From an uncultured Oscillospiraceae bacterium (GTDB taxonomy: Bacteria; Bacillota; Clostridia; Oscillospirales; Oscillospiraceae), in assembly GCA_934567355.1 (NCBI GenBank), contig CAKTJC010000012.1:8820-72819 (forward strand): a stretch of DNA of 64,000 nucleotides. The letters are read 5' to 3'. The notes beneath the pieces are model-generated. The model was not told the DNA's origin and searched no databases. It saw nothing but the letters and a program-made list of their open reading frames with translations. Of the stretch, positions 1 through 8,454 are shown piece by piece. A program made the translations under genes and the position numbers. Within the stretch, counting starts at the first letter, position 1; each line of letters begins with the position of its first letter.

Positions 1-328
1 CACCCACATCCAGCTTACCGGGGTATTTTTCCACCAATGGCACCCGGGGCTCGGTGACGCAGCCGCGGACATTGCCGACGGCATCGGACACCACGGTGAT
101 GGTGCCAATGGGGCCGCCGCCGCGCACCTGGAGCGTCATGGAGCCGTTATCCACCTTCTGCATATTGCCCATCATAGAGGCGGCGGTCAGGGTACGCCCC
201 AAAGCGGCGGTTGCATTCGGGGTGGTATGGTGGATCTGCGCGGCACGGCGGACAATCTCCGTGGAGCGGATGGCTACAACCTTCACAAAGCCGTCCATGC
301 TCATGCCGCGGACAAGATAATCGTTCAT
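1..328 (-). CDS. hslO: Hsp33 family redox-regulated chaperone (3' end outside window)
   Basis: Only the first ~109 codons are present; the gene runs off the left edge. The visible N-terminus reads MNDYLVRGMSMDGFVKVVAI and continues with the typical Hsp33 stretch rich in AALGRTLTAASMMG and a GGGPIG turn. Hsp33 is a cytosolic holdase activated by oxidative unfolding through a C-terminal Cys4 zinc site, which is not visible here. The ATG at 328 overlaps the TGA of the upstream methyltransferase by four bases (ATGA), so the two are probably translationally coupled at the tail of the ftsZ transcription unit. Confidence 0.88.
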   Translation of the reverse strand, partial: MNDYLVRGMSMDGFVKVVAIRSTEIVRRAAQIHHTTPNATAALGRTLTAASMMGNMQKVDNGSMTLQVRGGGPIGTITVVSDAVGNVRGCVTEPRVPLVEKYPGKLDVG

Positions 329-1074
329 TTTATTTTTCCTTTCCTGGCGCTGAAAAACATCCGCTGCTCCCCTGCCCGGGGTGCATCGAAGCGCCTGTCG
401 CCGTAAACGTGAATATTCGTAAAGCCTGCTGCTTTCAGGAAGCCGGTAAGCTGGGGGCGGCTGTAAGCATACTCCCGGTGCTCCTCGAAGGAGCGGTGCC
501 AGAAACTTCCGCTCCGCTGGAACAAATCCATGCCGTAGGAGCAGATATTGCTCTTCTCGTCAAACTCCCCACGCCAGACGCAGTAGACATCCTCGTCCTC
601 ATCCAGAAAAATCTGGCCGTCCATGGCGCGCAGCTTTTCCGGCGTGTTCACGTCAAAAATGAAAATTCCGCCGGGATTCAGCGCCTTGTAGATGCGCCCG
701 ATGGCAGCGGCACAGTCCGCCGGTGATGTAATATAATCCAGGCTGTCCAGCGCGCACACTGCTAAATCCACGCCCCAGGGCAGGTAGAGCCTTGCCAGGT
801 TCTGGTGGAGGAAGACCGGGCGGGGATTGAGATGCTGCGTCTTCTGCTGCGCCTGAGTAAGCATATCCTCGGACAGGTCAACACCGACCACCGGGATGCC
901 TCTTTTTGCCAGCAGCGCCGTCACAGAGCCGGTGCCGCAGGCCAGATCGGCGGCGGTGCGCACCGTCACGCCCTCCCACCGGAGAATTTCGAAATAGAAG
1001 TCCACCACGCTGCGGTAGTCCACATCGTTGGTCAGGCGGTCGTAGCTGGAAGCCAGCGCTTTGTATGAATCCAT
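325..1074 (-). CDS. Class I SAM-dependent methyltransferase
   Basis: A 249-residue protein beginning MDSYKALASSYDRLTNDVDY. SAM-binding motif I is clear (DLACGTGSVTALL, about residues 42-54) followed by the acidic residue of motif II (VVGVDLSEDML); a CALDSLDYI stretch corresponds to motif IV. The frame stays open 54 bases further upstream, but the ATG at 1074 is preceded by a GGAG and matches the usual family start (xxYDxLTxDVDY). The substrate cannot be told from sequence. It sits between ftsZ and hslO, 66 bp after ftsZ and overlapping hslO by ATGA, so it may be co-transcribed with both. Confidence 0.85.
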   Translation of the reverse strand: MDSYKALASSYDRLTNDVDYRSVVDFYFEILRWEGVTVRTAADLACGTGSVTALLAKRGIPVVGVDLSEDMLTQAQQKTQHLNPRPVFLHQNLARLYLPWGVDLAVCALDSLDYITSPADCAAAIGRIYKALNPGGIFIFDVNTPEKLRAMDGQIFLDEDEDVYCVWRGEFDEKSNICSYGMDLFQRSGSFWHRSFEEHREYAYSRPQLTGFLKAAGFTNIHVYGDRRFDAPRAGEQRMFFSARKGKIK

Positions 1075-1140
1075 AAAAACTCCGTTTGTGCAGGAAAAAG
1101 ATGCTGCCCCACGCCTGTGAGACAGCACCCCGGAAACAAG

Positions 1141-2247
1141 TTAATTATTGCGCTTGAAGATGCTGAAAATTTCGTCGATGTCGCTGATGTCCGCGGGCTT
1201 TGTGGGCTTAGCGGCAGCGGCAACGGGAGTATCGATGTCGTCGGCGGCGGGTGCAGCGGCGGCAGCGGGCGCCTTGCGGGAGAAGGTAACGGCACTGCCG
1301 TCAAAGCCGGTGGCGATCACGGTGACCCGCATCTCGTCCTGGAAGGCATCGGAGCTGGTGGCGCCGAAGATGATATTGGCATCGGGGTTGGCGGCCTCCT
1401 GCACGATTCCGGCGGCGGTCTCCACATCATCCAGCGTCATTTCGGAAGAGCCGGTGATATTGATCAGCACACCGGTTGCACCATTGATGGAAGTCTCCAG
1501 CAGGGGGCTGGAAACGGCAGCGGTGGCCGCCTGCTCGGCCTTTTCCCGGCCGGAAGCAATGCCCACGCCCATATGTGCCCGTCCGGCGGACTTCATGACG
1601 GCGGAAACGTCGGCAAAGTCCAAGTTGATCATCACGTTCTCAGAGAAGCCAACCAGCTCGGAAATGGAGGTAACTGCCTGCTTGAGCACATCGTCGGCAA
1701 TGCCGAAGGCGTTGGCAAAGGTAATCTTCTGGTCGGTCACATACTTCAGCCGGTCGTTGGGGATGATAATCAAGGAGTCCACCTTCTCGCTCAGGTCGGC
1801 AATGCCCTGCTCGGCCTGACGCATCCGGTTGGCTCCCTCAAACTTGAAGGGCTTGGTCACAACACCAACGGTGAGGATTCCGGCCTCGTGTGCCAGGTCT
1901 GCCACGATGGGCGCTGCGCCCGTGCCGGTGCCGCCGCCCATACCGGCGGTGATGAACACCATGTCGGTGCCCTCGAGCACCTTTGCAATGGCGGCGCGGC
2001 TTTCCTCGGCGGACTTCTTGCCGATTTCGGGCTTGGAGCCGGCGCCCATGCCGTTGGTCAGCTTTTCGCCGATCTGAATCTTATTCTTGCAGACGGATTT
2101 ATTCAGATCCTGCTTATCGGTATTGACGGCAATGAATTCCACGCCGTCCACGCCGGACTCAATCATACGATTGATAACGTTGTTGCCAGCGCCGCCAACA
2201 CCGATCACCTTGATCTTGACGACACGCTCCTGTAAACTTTCGGACAT
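1141..2247 (-). CDS. ftsZ: Cell division GTPase FtsZ
   Basis: A 368-residue tubulin homologue that polymerises into the cytokinetic Z ring under the membrane. The tubulin signature GGGTGTG lies at about residues 104-110, with the N-terminal IGVGGAGNN nucleotide-binding loop at 15-23 and the catalytic-side NLDFADV around 208. The C-terminus has an Ala/Pro-rich linker and ends DIDEIFSIFKRNN, the position of the conserved tail peptide that binds FtsA/SepF/EzrA-type partners; it is a divergent version of that tail. An AGGAGG Shine-Dalgarno stands just before the ATG and the gene has its own promoter (2350-2322). It is the last division gene of the dcw cluster here; no ftsA is adjacent. Confidence 0.98.
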   Translation of the reverse strand: MSESLQERVVKIKVIGVGGAGNNVINRMIESGVDGVEFIAVNTDKQDLNKSVCKNKIQIGEKLTNGMGAGSKPEIGKKSAEESRAAIAKVLEGTDMVFITAGMGGGTGTGAAPIVADLAHEAGILTVGVVTKPFKFEGANRMRQAEQGIADLSEKVDSLIIIPNDRLKYVTDQKITFANAFGIADDVLKQAVTSISELVGFSENVMINLDFADVSAVMKSAGRAHMGVGIASGREKAEQAATAAVSSPLLETSINGATGVLINITGSSEMTLDDVETAAGIVQEAANPDANIIFGATSSDAFQDEMRVTVIATGFDGSAVTFSRKAPAAAAAPAADDIDTPVAAAAKPTKPADISDIDEIFSIFKRNN

Positions 2248-2321
2248 ATATTCTTCCTCCTATGTATCGTGATACGCAGCGCAGCGAGGGTCTGCCGCAG
2301 TAAATTCACTTATGCTTTTCT

Positions 2322-2350
2322 ATTTTAGCGTGAAAATGCAGACCCGTCAA
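2322..2350 (-). promoter_or_regulatory. Sigma-A-type promoter for ftsZ
   Basis: On the minus strand TTGACG (2350-2345), a 17-bp spacer and TAAAAT (2327-2322) lie 75 bases before the ftsZ start. Spacing is optimal and the -35 is five of six to consensus. This suggests ftsZ can be transcribed independently of the upstream cell-wall genes. Confidence 0.75.
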
Positions 2351-2384
2351 TAGAAAATCTCATTTTTTCGGCAAAATATTCCCA

Positions 2385-3707
2385 TCAGGCGAAGGGTGTA
2401 TAGCCGATTTCGTCCGTCCAAGTGGTAAAACTGATGTCCAGGACACCGGTCTGGTAGTCACTCATCTGGGAAATGGCGCTCTTCATGTAGGAAATCTTCA
2501 GGGCAATCCGGTCAATATCTCCCAGATTGACCTGATACTGTGTGCCGTACCACAAAACAATATCCTGGAGCTGGCTCACATCCACGCTGGCGGCATCGCC
2601 CACAATATCGTTCAGCTCCAGCTCCTGGAGGATCTGGAGTGCCGCATTCAGGCGCTGCGCGCCGGTGACCAGCGCTGCTATCGGATCGCCGGAGGCGTCC
2701 GTTTCCGTGGGCGCTGCCTCGGTGGCAACGGCGGTTTCACCTGCCTGAGGCTGGTAGATCGTCACCCCGAGGACCTGGGTATAGCCCCGGGCGGTTTGGG
2801 CGTTGGTCTGCTCTGCGACCTTTCCGTCGGAATTGATGAGCCACCACACGCCGTCCTGATCCTGAATGGAGTAAAGTACAGGGGATTCCTCTACCTCAAT
2901 AATAACCGTATCCGGCAATTTTATTCCAATCCTGGCACTTTTTACATAGGGAAGGTTGGCGATGATCTTGCCGGAGGCTCTGGTTCTGCCCAGGGTGAGC
3001 AGGTTCTCGCCCTTTTTGATCCCGGCTTCGTCCCGGATGGTTTCGGGGCTGTAGGACTGCGCGCCGACCACTGCCACATTTTCCACCTTGAAAAACACCG
3101 ACATGCCCAGCACCAGCGCCAAAACAAGCCCCAGAATGGTGATCATCTGAATTGCCAGGCGGCGGCTGTTGAAGGACACGGGCTGGGTATAAATCGCGGC
3201 GGGCGTATTCAGGCGCTCAGCGCGTTTGCGCTTTTTTTCCGCCTCCTCCGCCCGCTTCCGGCGGCGAACCTCGCTGGCATCGTCGCCGAATACGGAAGGA
3301 TCTTCCTTGTAGAAAAGCTTGGCAACCGGGTTCTGCGCGGAGAAGAATCGGGCAATGCTCTGCCGGAGGTTCATCTTCTTCTGCATCTTCGTCCGCTGGT
3401 TTGCCTGACGATAGGGACGGTATCCGGAATCGCGGCTGCCGCCGGAGGCACGCTTCTTCTGCGGTGCGGCGGACGGCTTGCGGGGCGCTCTGACCGGTGC
3501 GGAGGCTCCCCGCTCGGACTCGGGGGCATGACGGGTGCGCTGGCTCTCGGCATCGGGGACATAAACCTCATAGGACGCATTGGGGTCGGCCTGCGGCCTC
3601 CGGGGGCGGGCAGTGCGCGCCGGTGTGCGGCCAGAGGTTCTGTCGCTCTGGGGAGAACGCTTTCGGGAGGGAGCGGCCTTTTCCCGGGTTTTTTCTTTTG
3701 TTTCCAT
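2385..3707 (-). CDS. ftsQ: Cell division protein FtsQ/DivIB
   Basis: A 440-residue bitopic protein. The first ~180 residues are an unusually long, highly basic, Arg/Lys/Pro/Ser-rich cytoplasmic tail. One membrane helix follows (about 185-207, LAIQMITILGLVLALVLGM), then a POTRA domain beginning FKVENVAVVGAQSYSPETI and a beta domain with the FtsQ hallmark PDTVIIEVEESPVLYSI. FtsQ/DivIB bridges FtsL/DivIC to the septal synthases. The gene follows murG by 43 bp and precedes ftsZ. The ATG at 3707 has an AGGAGG Shine-Dalgarno. The long tail is the odd feature; typical DivIB tails are much shorter. Confidence 0.9.
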   Translation of the reverse strand: METKEKTREKAAPSRKRSPQSDRTSGRTPARTARPRRPQADPNASYEVYVPDAESQRTRHAPESERGASAPVRAPRKPSAAPQKKRASGGSRDSGYRPYRQANQRTKMQKKMNLRQSIARFFSAQNPVAKLFYKEDPSVFGDDASEVRRRKRAEEAEKKRKRAERLNTPAAIYTQPVSFNSRRLAIQMITILGLVLALVLGMSVFFKVENVAVVGAQSYSPETIRDEAGIKKGENLLTLGRTRASGKIIANLPYVKSARIGIKLPDTVIIEVEESPVLYSIQDQDGVWWLINSDGKVAEQTNAQTARGYTQVLGVTIYQPQAGETAVATEAAPTETDASGDPIAALVTGAQRLNAALQILQELELNDIVGDAASVDVSQLQDIVLWYGTQYQVNLGDIDRIALKISYMKSAISQMSDYQTGVLDISFTTWTDEIGYTPFA

Positions 3708-3719
3708 ATGTTTCCTCCT

Positions 3720-3747
3720 GGAAAACGGCTTTGGGGCTCCGTTTTCC
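3720..3747. other. Intercistronic hairpin between murG and ftsQ
   Basis: Nine-base perfect inverted repeat (GGAAAACGG / CCGTTTTCC) with a 10-base loop, lying between the murG stop and the ftsQ Shine-Dalgarno. It has no U tract, so it is more likely an RNA processing or stability element than a terminator. Function is inferred only. Confidence 0.5.
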
Positions 3748-3750
3748 GAA

Positions 3751-4887
3751 TTACAGGGGCTTTTCGTGTTTTGCAGCCTGCTCTACAATATCGCAGATTT
3801 TTTCGGTGCTGTCAAGCTGCACCATTTCGTGAAGGTTTTTTCCCATGGCGGCGCGGCGCTCCGGATCTGCCAGAAGCTCCTTGATCTGCGCATACAGCAG
3901 CTCCGGAGTGCAGTCCTTTTCCAGAATGACCACAGCCCCTTCCCTGCCCTCCAGCACCCGGGCATTTTTCTCCTGGTGATTGTTGGTCACGTTGGGCGAG
4001 GGGATCAGAATGCAGGGCAAACCTGCTGCGGCGATCTCGTTGCAGGTGGAGGCACCGGCGCGGCTGATGATCACGTCCGCCGCCGCCATCAGAGTGGGCA
4101 TGTTATAGAAATATTCCTTCATCTCAATGCGCTTGTCCTGCGCCAGATCAATGCCCTTTTCCTGCACCAATGTGGGCATCCACTCCCAGCCGAAGCTGCC
4201 GGTGGCATGGATATGACGGAAGGGGAAATTATCCTCCTTCTCCATGCGGAACAGCTCTGCCATGGTCTGGTTCATCACCTTCGCGCCCAGGCTGCCGAAG
4301 GCGGAGAGCACCACCGGCTCCTCGCCGATGCCCAACTCCCGCCGGGCATCCTCCCGGTTGTTATAGATGAACTCCTTGCGCACGGGCATGCCGACGACCT
4401 CAACCTTGGCGGGGTTAGGGTAGCAATTTTTGCTCTCCTCAAAGCAGACCAGAACATGATCCGCCAGCTTTGCCGCCAGCCTGGTGGTGACGCCGGGGAC
4501 GGCGTTGCTCTCGTGGACACAGACGGGGATCTTCATGGACGAGCCCGCATACAGCGCCGGGAAGCTGGCGTAGCCGCCGGTGCCGATGATGACATCGGGA
4601 CGGAACTCCTTAAAGATCCGCTTGCACTCCTTTACCGCATCCAAGACGCATTTCACTGCGCGGAAATTCTGCCGGATGCCTGCCGGGCTGAGCTTTCTGC
4701 TCAGTCCGGAGCCGGGAAGGCATTTCAGCTCGTACCCCGCCTGGGGCACCAGCTTTTCTTCCATATGGCCGGTTGCGCCGATGAAGAGAATATTGCAGTC
4801 GGGATGGCGCTCCCGCATCATGTTGGCAACCGCCAGCGCCGGATTGATGTGTCCGGCGGTCCCGCCGCAGGTAAAAATCAGGTTCAT
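3751..4887 (-). CDS. murG: MurG, lipid II-forming GlcNAc transferase
   Basis: A 378-residue GT28 enzyme that adds GlcNAc from UDP-GlcNAc to lipid I at the inner face of the membrane, giving lipid II. The N-terminal glycine loop (CGGTAGHINPALA, about residues 7-19) and the C-terminal UDP-GlcNAc site (ISRAGASTCNEIAAAGLPCILIP) are intact. I take the ATG at 4887, two bases after the ftsW TGA, over the in-frame TTG six bases upstream. Confidence 0.97.
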   Translation of the reverse strand: MNLIFTCGGTAGHINPALAVANMMRERHPDCNILFIGATGHMEEKLVPQAGYELKCLPGSGLSRKLSPAGIRQNFRAVKCVLDAVKECKRIFKEFRPDVIIGTGGYASFPALYAGSSMKIPVCVHESNAVPGVTTRLAAKLADHVLVCFEESKNCYPNPAKVEVVGMPVRKEFIYNNREDARRELGIGEEPVVLSAFGSLGAKVMNQTMAELFRMEKEDNFPFRHIHATGSFGWEWMPTLVQEKGIDLAQDKRIEMKEYFYNMPTLMAAADVIISRAGASTCNEIAAAGLPCILIPSPNVTNNHQEKNARVLEGREGAVVILEKDCTPELLYAQIKELLADPERRAAMGKNLHEMVQLDSTEKICDIVEQAAKHEKPL

Positions 4888-4889
4888 GG

Positions 4890-6047
4890 TCAAACCTCCA
4901 AAGTCTTTCTTTCGTTGCGGTAGCGGGAGATGCTGAGCACAATGCCCATCTCCCCCAGATTCACCGCCAGCGCCGTCCCGCCGTAGGAGAAGAACGGCAG
5001 CGCAATGCCGGTGGACGGCAGCAAATTGGTCACCACGCCCAGATTCAGCACCGTCTGCACGGCAATCAGGGTAATGAGCCCCGCCGCCAGGACGGTGGAG
5101 AACCGATCCTGTGCGTGCAGCGCCACCCAGTAGCCCCGCAGGACCAATGCCGCCAGGAGCACGATGACCGCCGAAGCGCCCACCAGTCCCAGCTCCTCGC
5201 AGATGACCGCGAAGATATAGTCGTTATATTGAAAGGGCAGATAGAGATACTTCTGCCTGCTTTTTCCGAATCCAAGCCCGAATACGCCGCCGGAGCCGAT
5301 GGCGTAAAGGGACTGCAAAATCTGATAGCCCGTGTCGCCCGGGTCACGCTCGGGGTGGAGCCAGGCGGTGATACGGTCGCCCGCGTAGCCCATCAGGCTG
5401 ACATAGACCACCACGAATACCGCTGCCGCTCCGGCTCCCGCCAGGAGCCAGCGGGCGCGGGTTCCCGCCACAAACATCATCACAACGCCCACCATGCCCA
5501 TGAGCATAATGGCGCTCAGGTGCTTTTCCAGTGCCAGCGGCACCAGAATGCCCAGCATGGCCGCTCCGAAGCCCAGGACGCCGTAGCGGAATTTTTCCGC
5601 CCGCTCGCCATACTTCCGGGTCAGCCTGCCGAACATGAGGATCATGGTAAATTTGGAAAGCTCCGAGGGCTGAAACTGGATACCGGCCACATTGATCCAG
5701 CGCCTTGCGCCGTTGACCGATTCGCCGACCACCAGCACGCTCAGCAGCAGAAGGATGCTGAGCGCGTACATCGGCCAGGCCAGACGGTACCACAGCTGCG
5801 CCGGAAGGCGGCTGAACACCGCCATGGCCACAAGCCCCAAAGCAGCACAGACGGCCTGCTTTTGAAGATACCGGGTGGAGCTCTGGTAGCCGGTATCGTA
5901 CTCGCTCTGGGCATAGCTGGCGGAATAGAGCACCGTAAGCCCCACCGCCAGCGCCAGCAGCACCAGAATCAAAAACGGATAGTCAACACTTGGCAGCGCC
6001 CGCAGGGGGCGGCGGTTCTCTTTGGCATGCGCAGTTGCTGCTGCCAT
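4890..6047 (-). CDS. ftsW: FtsW, SEDS-family septal peptidoglycan polymerase
   Basis: A 385-residue protein with about ten membrane helices and the SEDS signature region near the C-terminus (NLGVVTNLLPSTGIALPFFS followed by YGG). FtsW polymerises lipid II at the septum with its partner PBP, probably the FtsI encoded upstream. The start at 6047 is chosen because GGAAGGAG lies five bases before it; the ATG 15 bases upstream would place that Shine-Dalgarno inside the gene. In many dcw clusters murD sits between mraY and ftsW; here mraY is followed directly by ftsW. Confidence 0.96.
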   Translation of the reverse strand: MAAATAHAKENRRPLRALPSVDYPFLILVLLALAVGLTVLYSASYAQSEYDTGYQSSTRYLQKQAVCAALGLVAMAVFSRLPAQLWYRLAWPMYALSILLLLSVLVVGESVNGARRWINVAGIQFQPSELSKFTMILMFGRLTRKYGERAEKFRYGVLGFGAAMLGILVPLALEKHLSAIMLMGMVGVVMMFVAGTRARWLLAGAGAAAVFVVVYVSLMGYAGDRITAWLHPERDPGDTGYQILQSLYAIGSGGVFGLGFGKSRQKYLYLPFQYNDYIFAVICEELGLVGASAVIVLLAALVLRGYWVALHAQDRFSTVLAAGLITLIAVQTVLNLGVVTNLLPSTGIALPFFSYGGTALAVNLGEMGIVLSISRYRNERKTLEV

Positions 6048-6063
6048 GCTTGCTCCTTCCATG

Positions 6064-6083
6064 CTGCCCGCAAGGGCGGGCAG
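6064..6083. other. Intercistronic hairpin between mraY and ftsW
   Basis: Eight-base GC-rich stem (CTGCCCGC / GCGGGCAG) with a four-base loop in the 45-bp gap between mraY and ftsW. There is no U tract. It could modulate mRNA decay between the two genes; nothing more can be said. Confidence 0.45.
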
Positions 6084-6092
6084 AGAAACGGA

Positions 6093-7079
6093 TCAGCCGA
6101 TCCTTCCGGCGATCCCGAACCAGGCCAAAATACACATCAGTGCGGACACCGCCGCAAAGGTAAGCACGATTTTTTCTTCCTTCCAGCCGCTCATTTCAAA
6201 ATGGTGGTGGATGGGGGACATCTTAAACAGGCGCTTGCCGTGGGTGAGCTTGAAATAGGTCACCTGCAGGATGACAGAAAGCGTCTCGCAGATATACACA
6301 AAGCCAACGAGAATCAGCACCAGGGGCATGTCCAGCGCAAAGGACATGGCGCACACTACGCCGCCCATGAAGAGCGAACCGGTATCGCCCATGAAGAGCT
6401 TGGCCGGATGCCAGTTCAGGCTCAGGTACGCCAGCAGGCCGCCGATCATGGCAGCGGGCATCAGCGCCAGGTCATAGCGCTTCAGTGCCATGCTGGCGGC
6501 GGTGAAGAACACCATTACCGGGATGGTGACGGAGCTGCTCAGGCCGTCGATGCCGTCAGTCAGGTTCACTGCATTGTCGCAGCCCACCATGACGAACATG
6601 GCAAAGATGATATAAACCGGCAGGGGCAGATAAATCGTCACGTTCACAAAGGGAATATAAAGGTCGCAGGTCAGGCTGCCGCTGCGGTAGAGCACATACA
6701 CGAAGATCGCCGACACCGCCATCTGCAGCATCGCCTTCTGGATCGCCGTCAGCCCCAGGTCGCGCTTGAATTTGACCTTGCAGAAATCATCCAGGAAGCC
6801 GATGATGCCGAAGCTGAACGCCAGGGCGAACACATAGAAGGGGGTATAATCCTCCATCCAGGGGAGATTGCCGAGCAGGCACAGAAGGCTCGAGAAAATG
6901 AACATCAGGCCGCCCATCAGCGGCGTGCCCGCCTTGTTGTTGTGCCAGGTAGGACCGATCTTGCGGACGGACTGCCCTGCCTTCAGCGCATGGAGCACGG
7001 GCAGGAGAAAATGAATGATGATCCCCGCCAGAATGCAGGAGGCAGCGGCGGTGATGAGAATGCGCAGCATCGGATCCAT
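6093..7079 (-). CDS. mraY: MraY, phospho-MurNAc-pentapeptide transferase
   Basis: A 328-residue polytopic enzyme that transfers phospho-MurNAc-pentapeptide to undecaprenyl phosphate, forming lipid I. Family landmarks are KAGTPLMGGLMF (about 49-60), GFLDDFCKVK with the Asp pair, NLTDGIDGLSS with the catalytic Asp, and SPIHHHFEMSGWKE near the C-terminus. It follows murF with one base between stop and start. Confidence 0.98.
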   Translation of the reverse strand: MDPMLRILITAAASCILAGIIIHFLLPVLHALKAGQSVRKIGPTWHNNKAGTPLMGGLMFIFSSLLCLLGNLPWMEDYTPFYVFALAFSFGIIGFLDDFCKVKFKRDLGLTAIQKAMLQMAVSAIFVYVLYRSGSLTCDLYIPFVNVTIYLPLPVYIIFAMFVMVGCDNAVNLTDGIDGLSSSVTIPVMVFFTAASMALKRYDLALMPAAMIGGLLAYLSLNWHPAKLFMGDTGSLFMGGVVCAMSFALDMPLVLILVGFVYICETLSVILQVTYFKLTHGKRLFKMSPIHHHFEMSGWKEEKIVLTFAAVSALMCILAWFGIAGRIG

Positions 7080-7080
7080 C

Positions 7081-8454
7081 TTATTTCCCCTCTTTCTCTT
7101 TTTCGTCCGCCAGAATGGCGTCTACGACCTGCTCCATGTGCATTCCGCGGCTGCCCTTGACCAGAACGACATCTCCCGGCTTTAAGGTGCGCAGCAATGC
7201 GGCAATGAGCTTATCCTTATCCGTAAAGGCCTGAGAGCGGTAGCCCTCCATGCCGCCGGTGAGGCAGCCCGCCGCCACCCGATCGGCGTTGGGGCCAAAG
7301 GAAAAGGCCAGGTTGCTCTTTTCCGCTGCCAGACGCCCCACCCGGTAGTGCTCCGCTGCCGTGCAGGCGCCCAGCTCCAGCATGTCCCCCAGCACGGCAA
7401 TGCGGCGGCCGGGCTTGGAGCCGAGCACCTTCAGCGCCGCCTCCATGGACTCGGGGCCTGCATTGTAGCAATCCTTGATAATGGTGATGCCGCCGACCTC
7501 CAGGACTTCCTGGCGGCCTGCCATGTTATGGAAGCTGTCCAACCCGTTGCGGATGTTCGCCGGGGTAACGCCCATGGCAAGCCCCACCGTTGCGGCAGCC
7601 AGGGCATCGGACACATAGTGCGCCCCCTCCACATGCAGCCGGACGGGGAAGGAATCGCCGCCGTCGTCATGGACAGTAAAATGTACCGTTTTCCCCAGCT
7701 TGACATCCGTGGCATAGACGTTCAGGCTCGGGTCGGTGCCGTAGTAAAGGATGGGCTGGGCGGGCTGCTCCTCCAGGCTGCGCAGCAGTGCGTCGTCGCC
7801 GTTGAGCACCACTCTGCCCTCCGGTGCCATGCCCTCCAGAATTTCCATTTTGGCTTTCCGGATGCCCTCCTGGGAGCCGAGGAATTCCATGTGCATGGTG
7901 CCGATGTTCAGGATCACCGCCAGATCCGGGCGGGCGATCCGGGAGAGGTATGCCATTTCCCGGAAATGGTTCATGCCCATTTCCACCACGGCGACCTGCG
8001 TATCCTCCGGCATGCCCAGAATCGCCATGGGCATACCGATGTCGTTATTGTGATTGGCCGGGGTCTTGGCAGTGCGGAAGGTGGTCTCCAGCACCTGCGC
8101 CACCATCTCCTTGGTGGTGCTTTTGCCCACGGAGCCGGTGATGCCCACCACCTGCATGCCGATGCGCATTCTCTCCCGCCGGGCGATCTCGCCCAGAGCG
8201 AGGCGGGTGTTGGACACATAGATGGCGGGATAGTCCCCCATCATGCGGGTGCACAGCACGGCGGCAGCGCCGTTTGCCATGGCATTGTGAATGAATTCAT
8301 GCCCGTCCCGCACACCCTGGAGGGCAACAAAGAGCTGCCCCGGCTGAAGCGTGCGGGTATCGTTATTGGCACCCAGGAAGGTGACGTCCGCGTACTTTTC
8401 TTCCACCGTGCCGCCGCACCAGGCCGCCGCCTGGCGAAGTGTGATTTTACCCAT
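7081..8454 (-). CDS. murF: MurF, UDP-MurNAc-tripeptide--D-Ala-D-Ala ligase
   Basis: A 457-residue cytosolic Mur ligase that adds D-Ala-D-Ala to the UDP-MurNAc-tripeptide with ATP. The P-loop GITGSVGKSTTKEM lies at about 103-116, followed by the NHNNDIGMP motif and MGMNHFREM of the Mur ligase core; the C-terminal domain carries DCYNAGPESM. Its start lies inside the last codons of murE (8-bp overlap), indicating coupled translation. Confidence 0.97.
   Translation of the reverse strand: MGKITLRQAAAWCGGTVEEKYADVTFLGANNDTRTLQPGQLFVALQGVRDGHEFIHNAMANGAAAVLCTRMMGDYPAIYVSNTRLALGEIARRERMRIGMQVVGITGSVGKSTTKEMVAQVLETTFRTAKTPANHNNDIGMPMAILGMPEDTQVAVVEMGMNHFREMAYLSRIARPDLAVILNIGTMHMEFLGSQEGIRKAKMEILEGMAPEGRVVLNGDDALLRSLEEQPAQPILYYGTDPSLNVYATDVKLGKTVHFTVHDDGGDSFPVRLHVEGAHYVSDALAAATVGLAMGVTPANIRNGLDSFHNMAGRQEVLEVGGITIIKDCYNAGPESMEAALKVLGSKPGRRIAVLGDMLELGACTAAEHYRVGRLAAEKSNLAFSFGPNADRVAAGCLTGGMEGYRSQAFTDKDKLIAALLRTLKPGDVVLVKGSRGMHMEQVVDAILADEKEKEGK

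Noticed and set aside
5115..7160. 681-codon plus-strand open frame over ftsW and mraY
   Set aside because: It is antisense to two clearly coding genes, is His/Gln/Arg-rich and has no family similarity or ribosome binding site.
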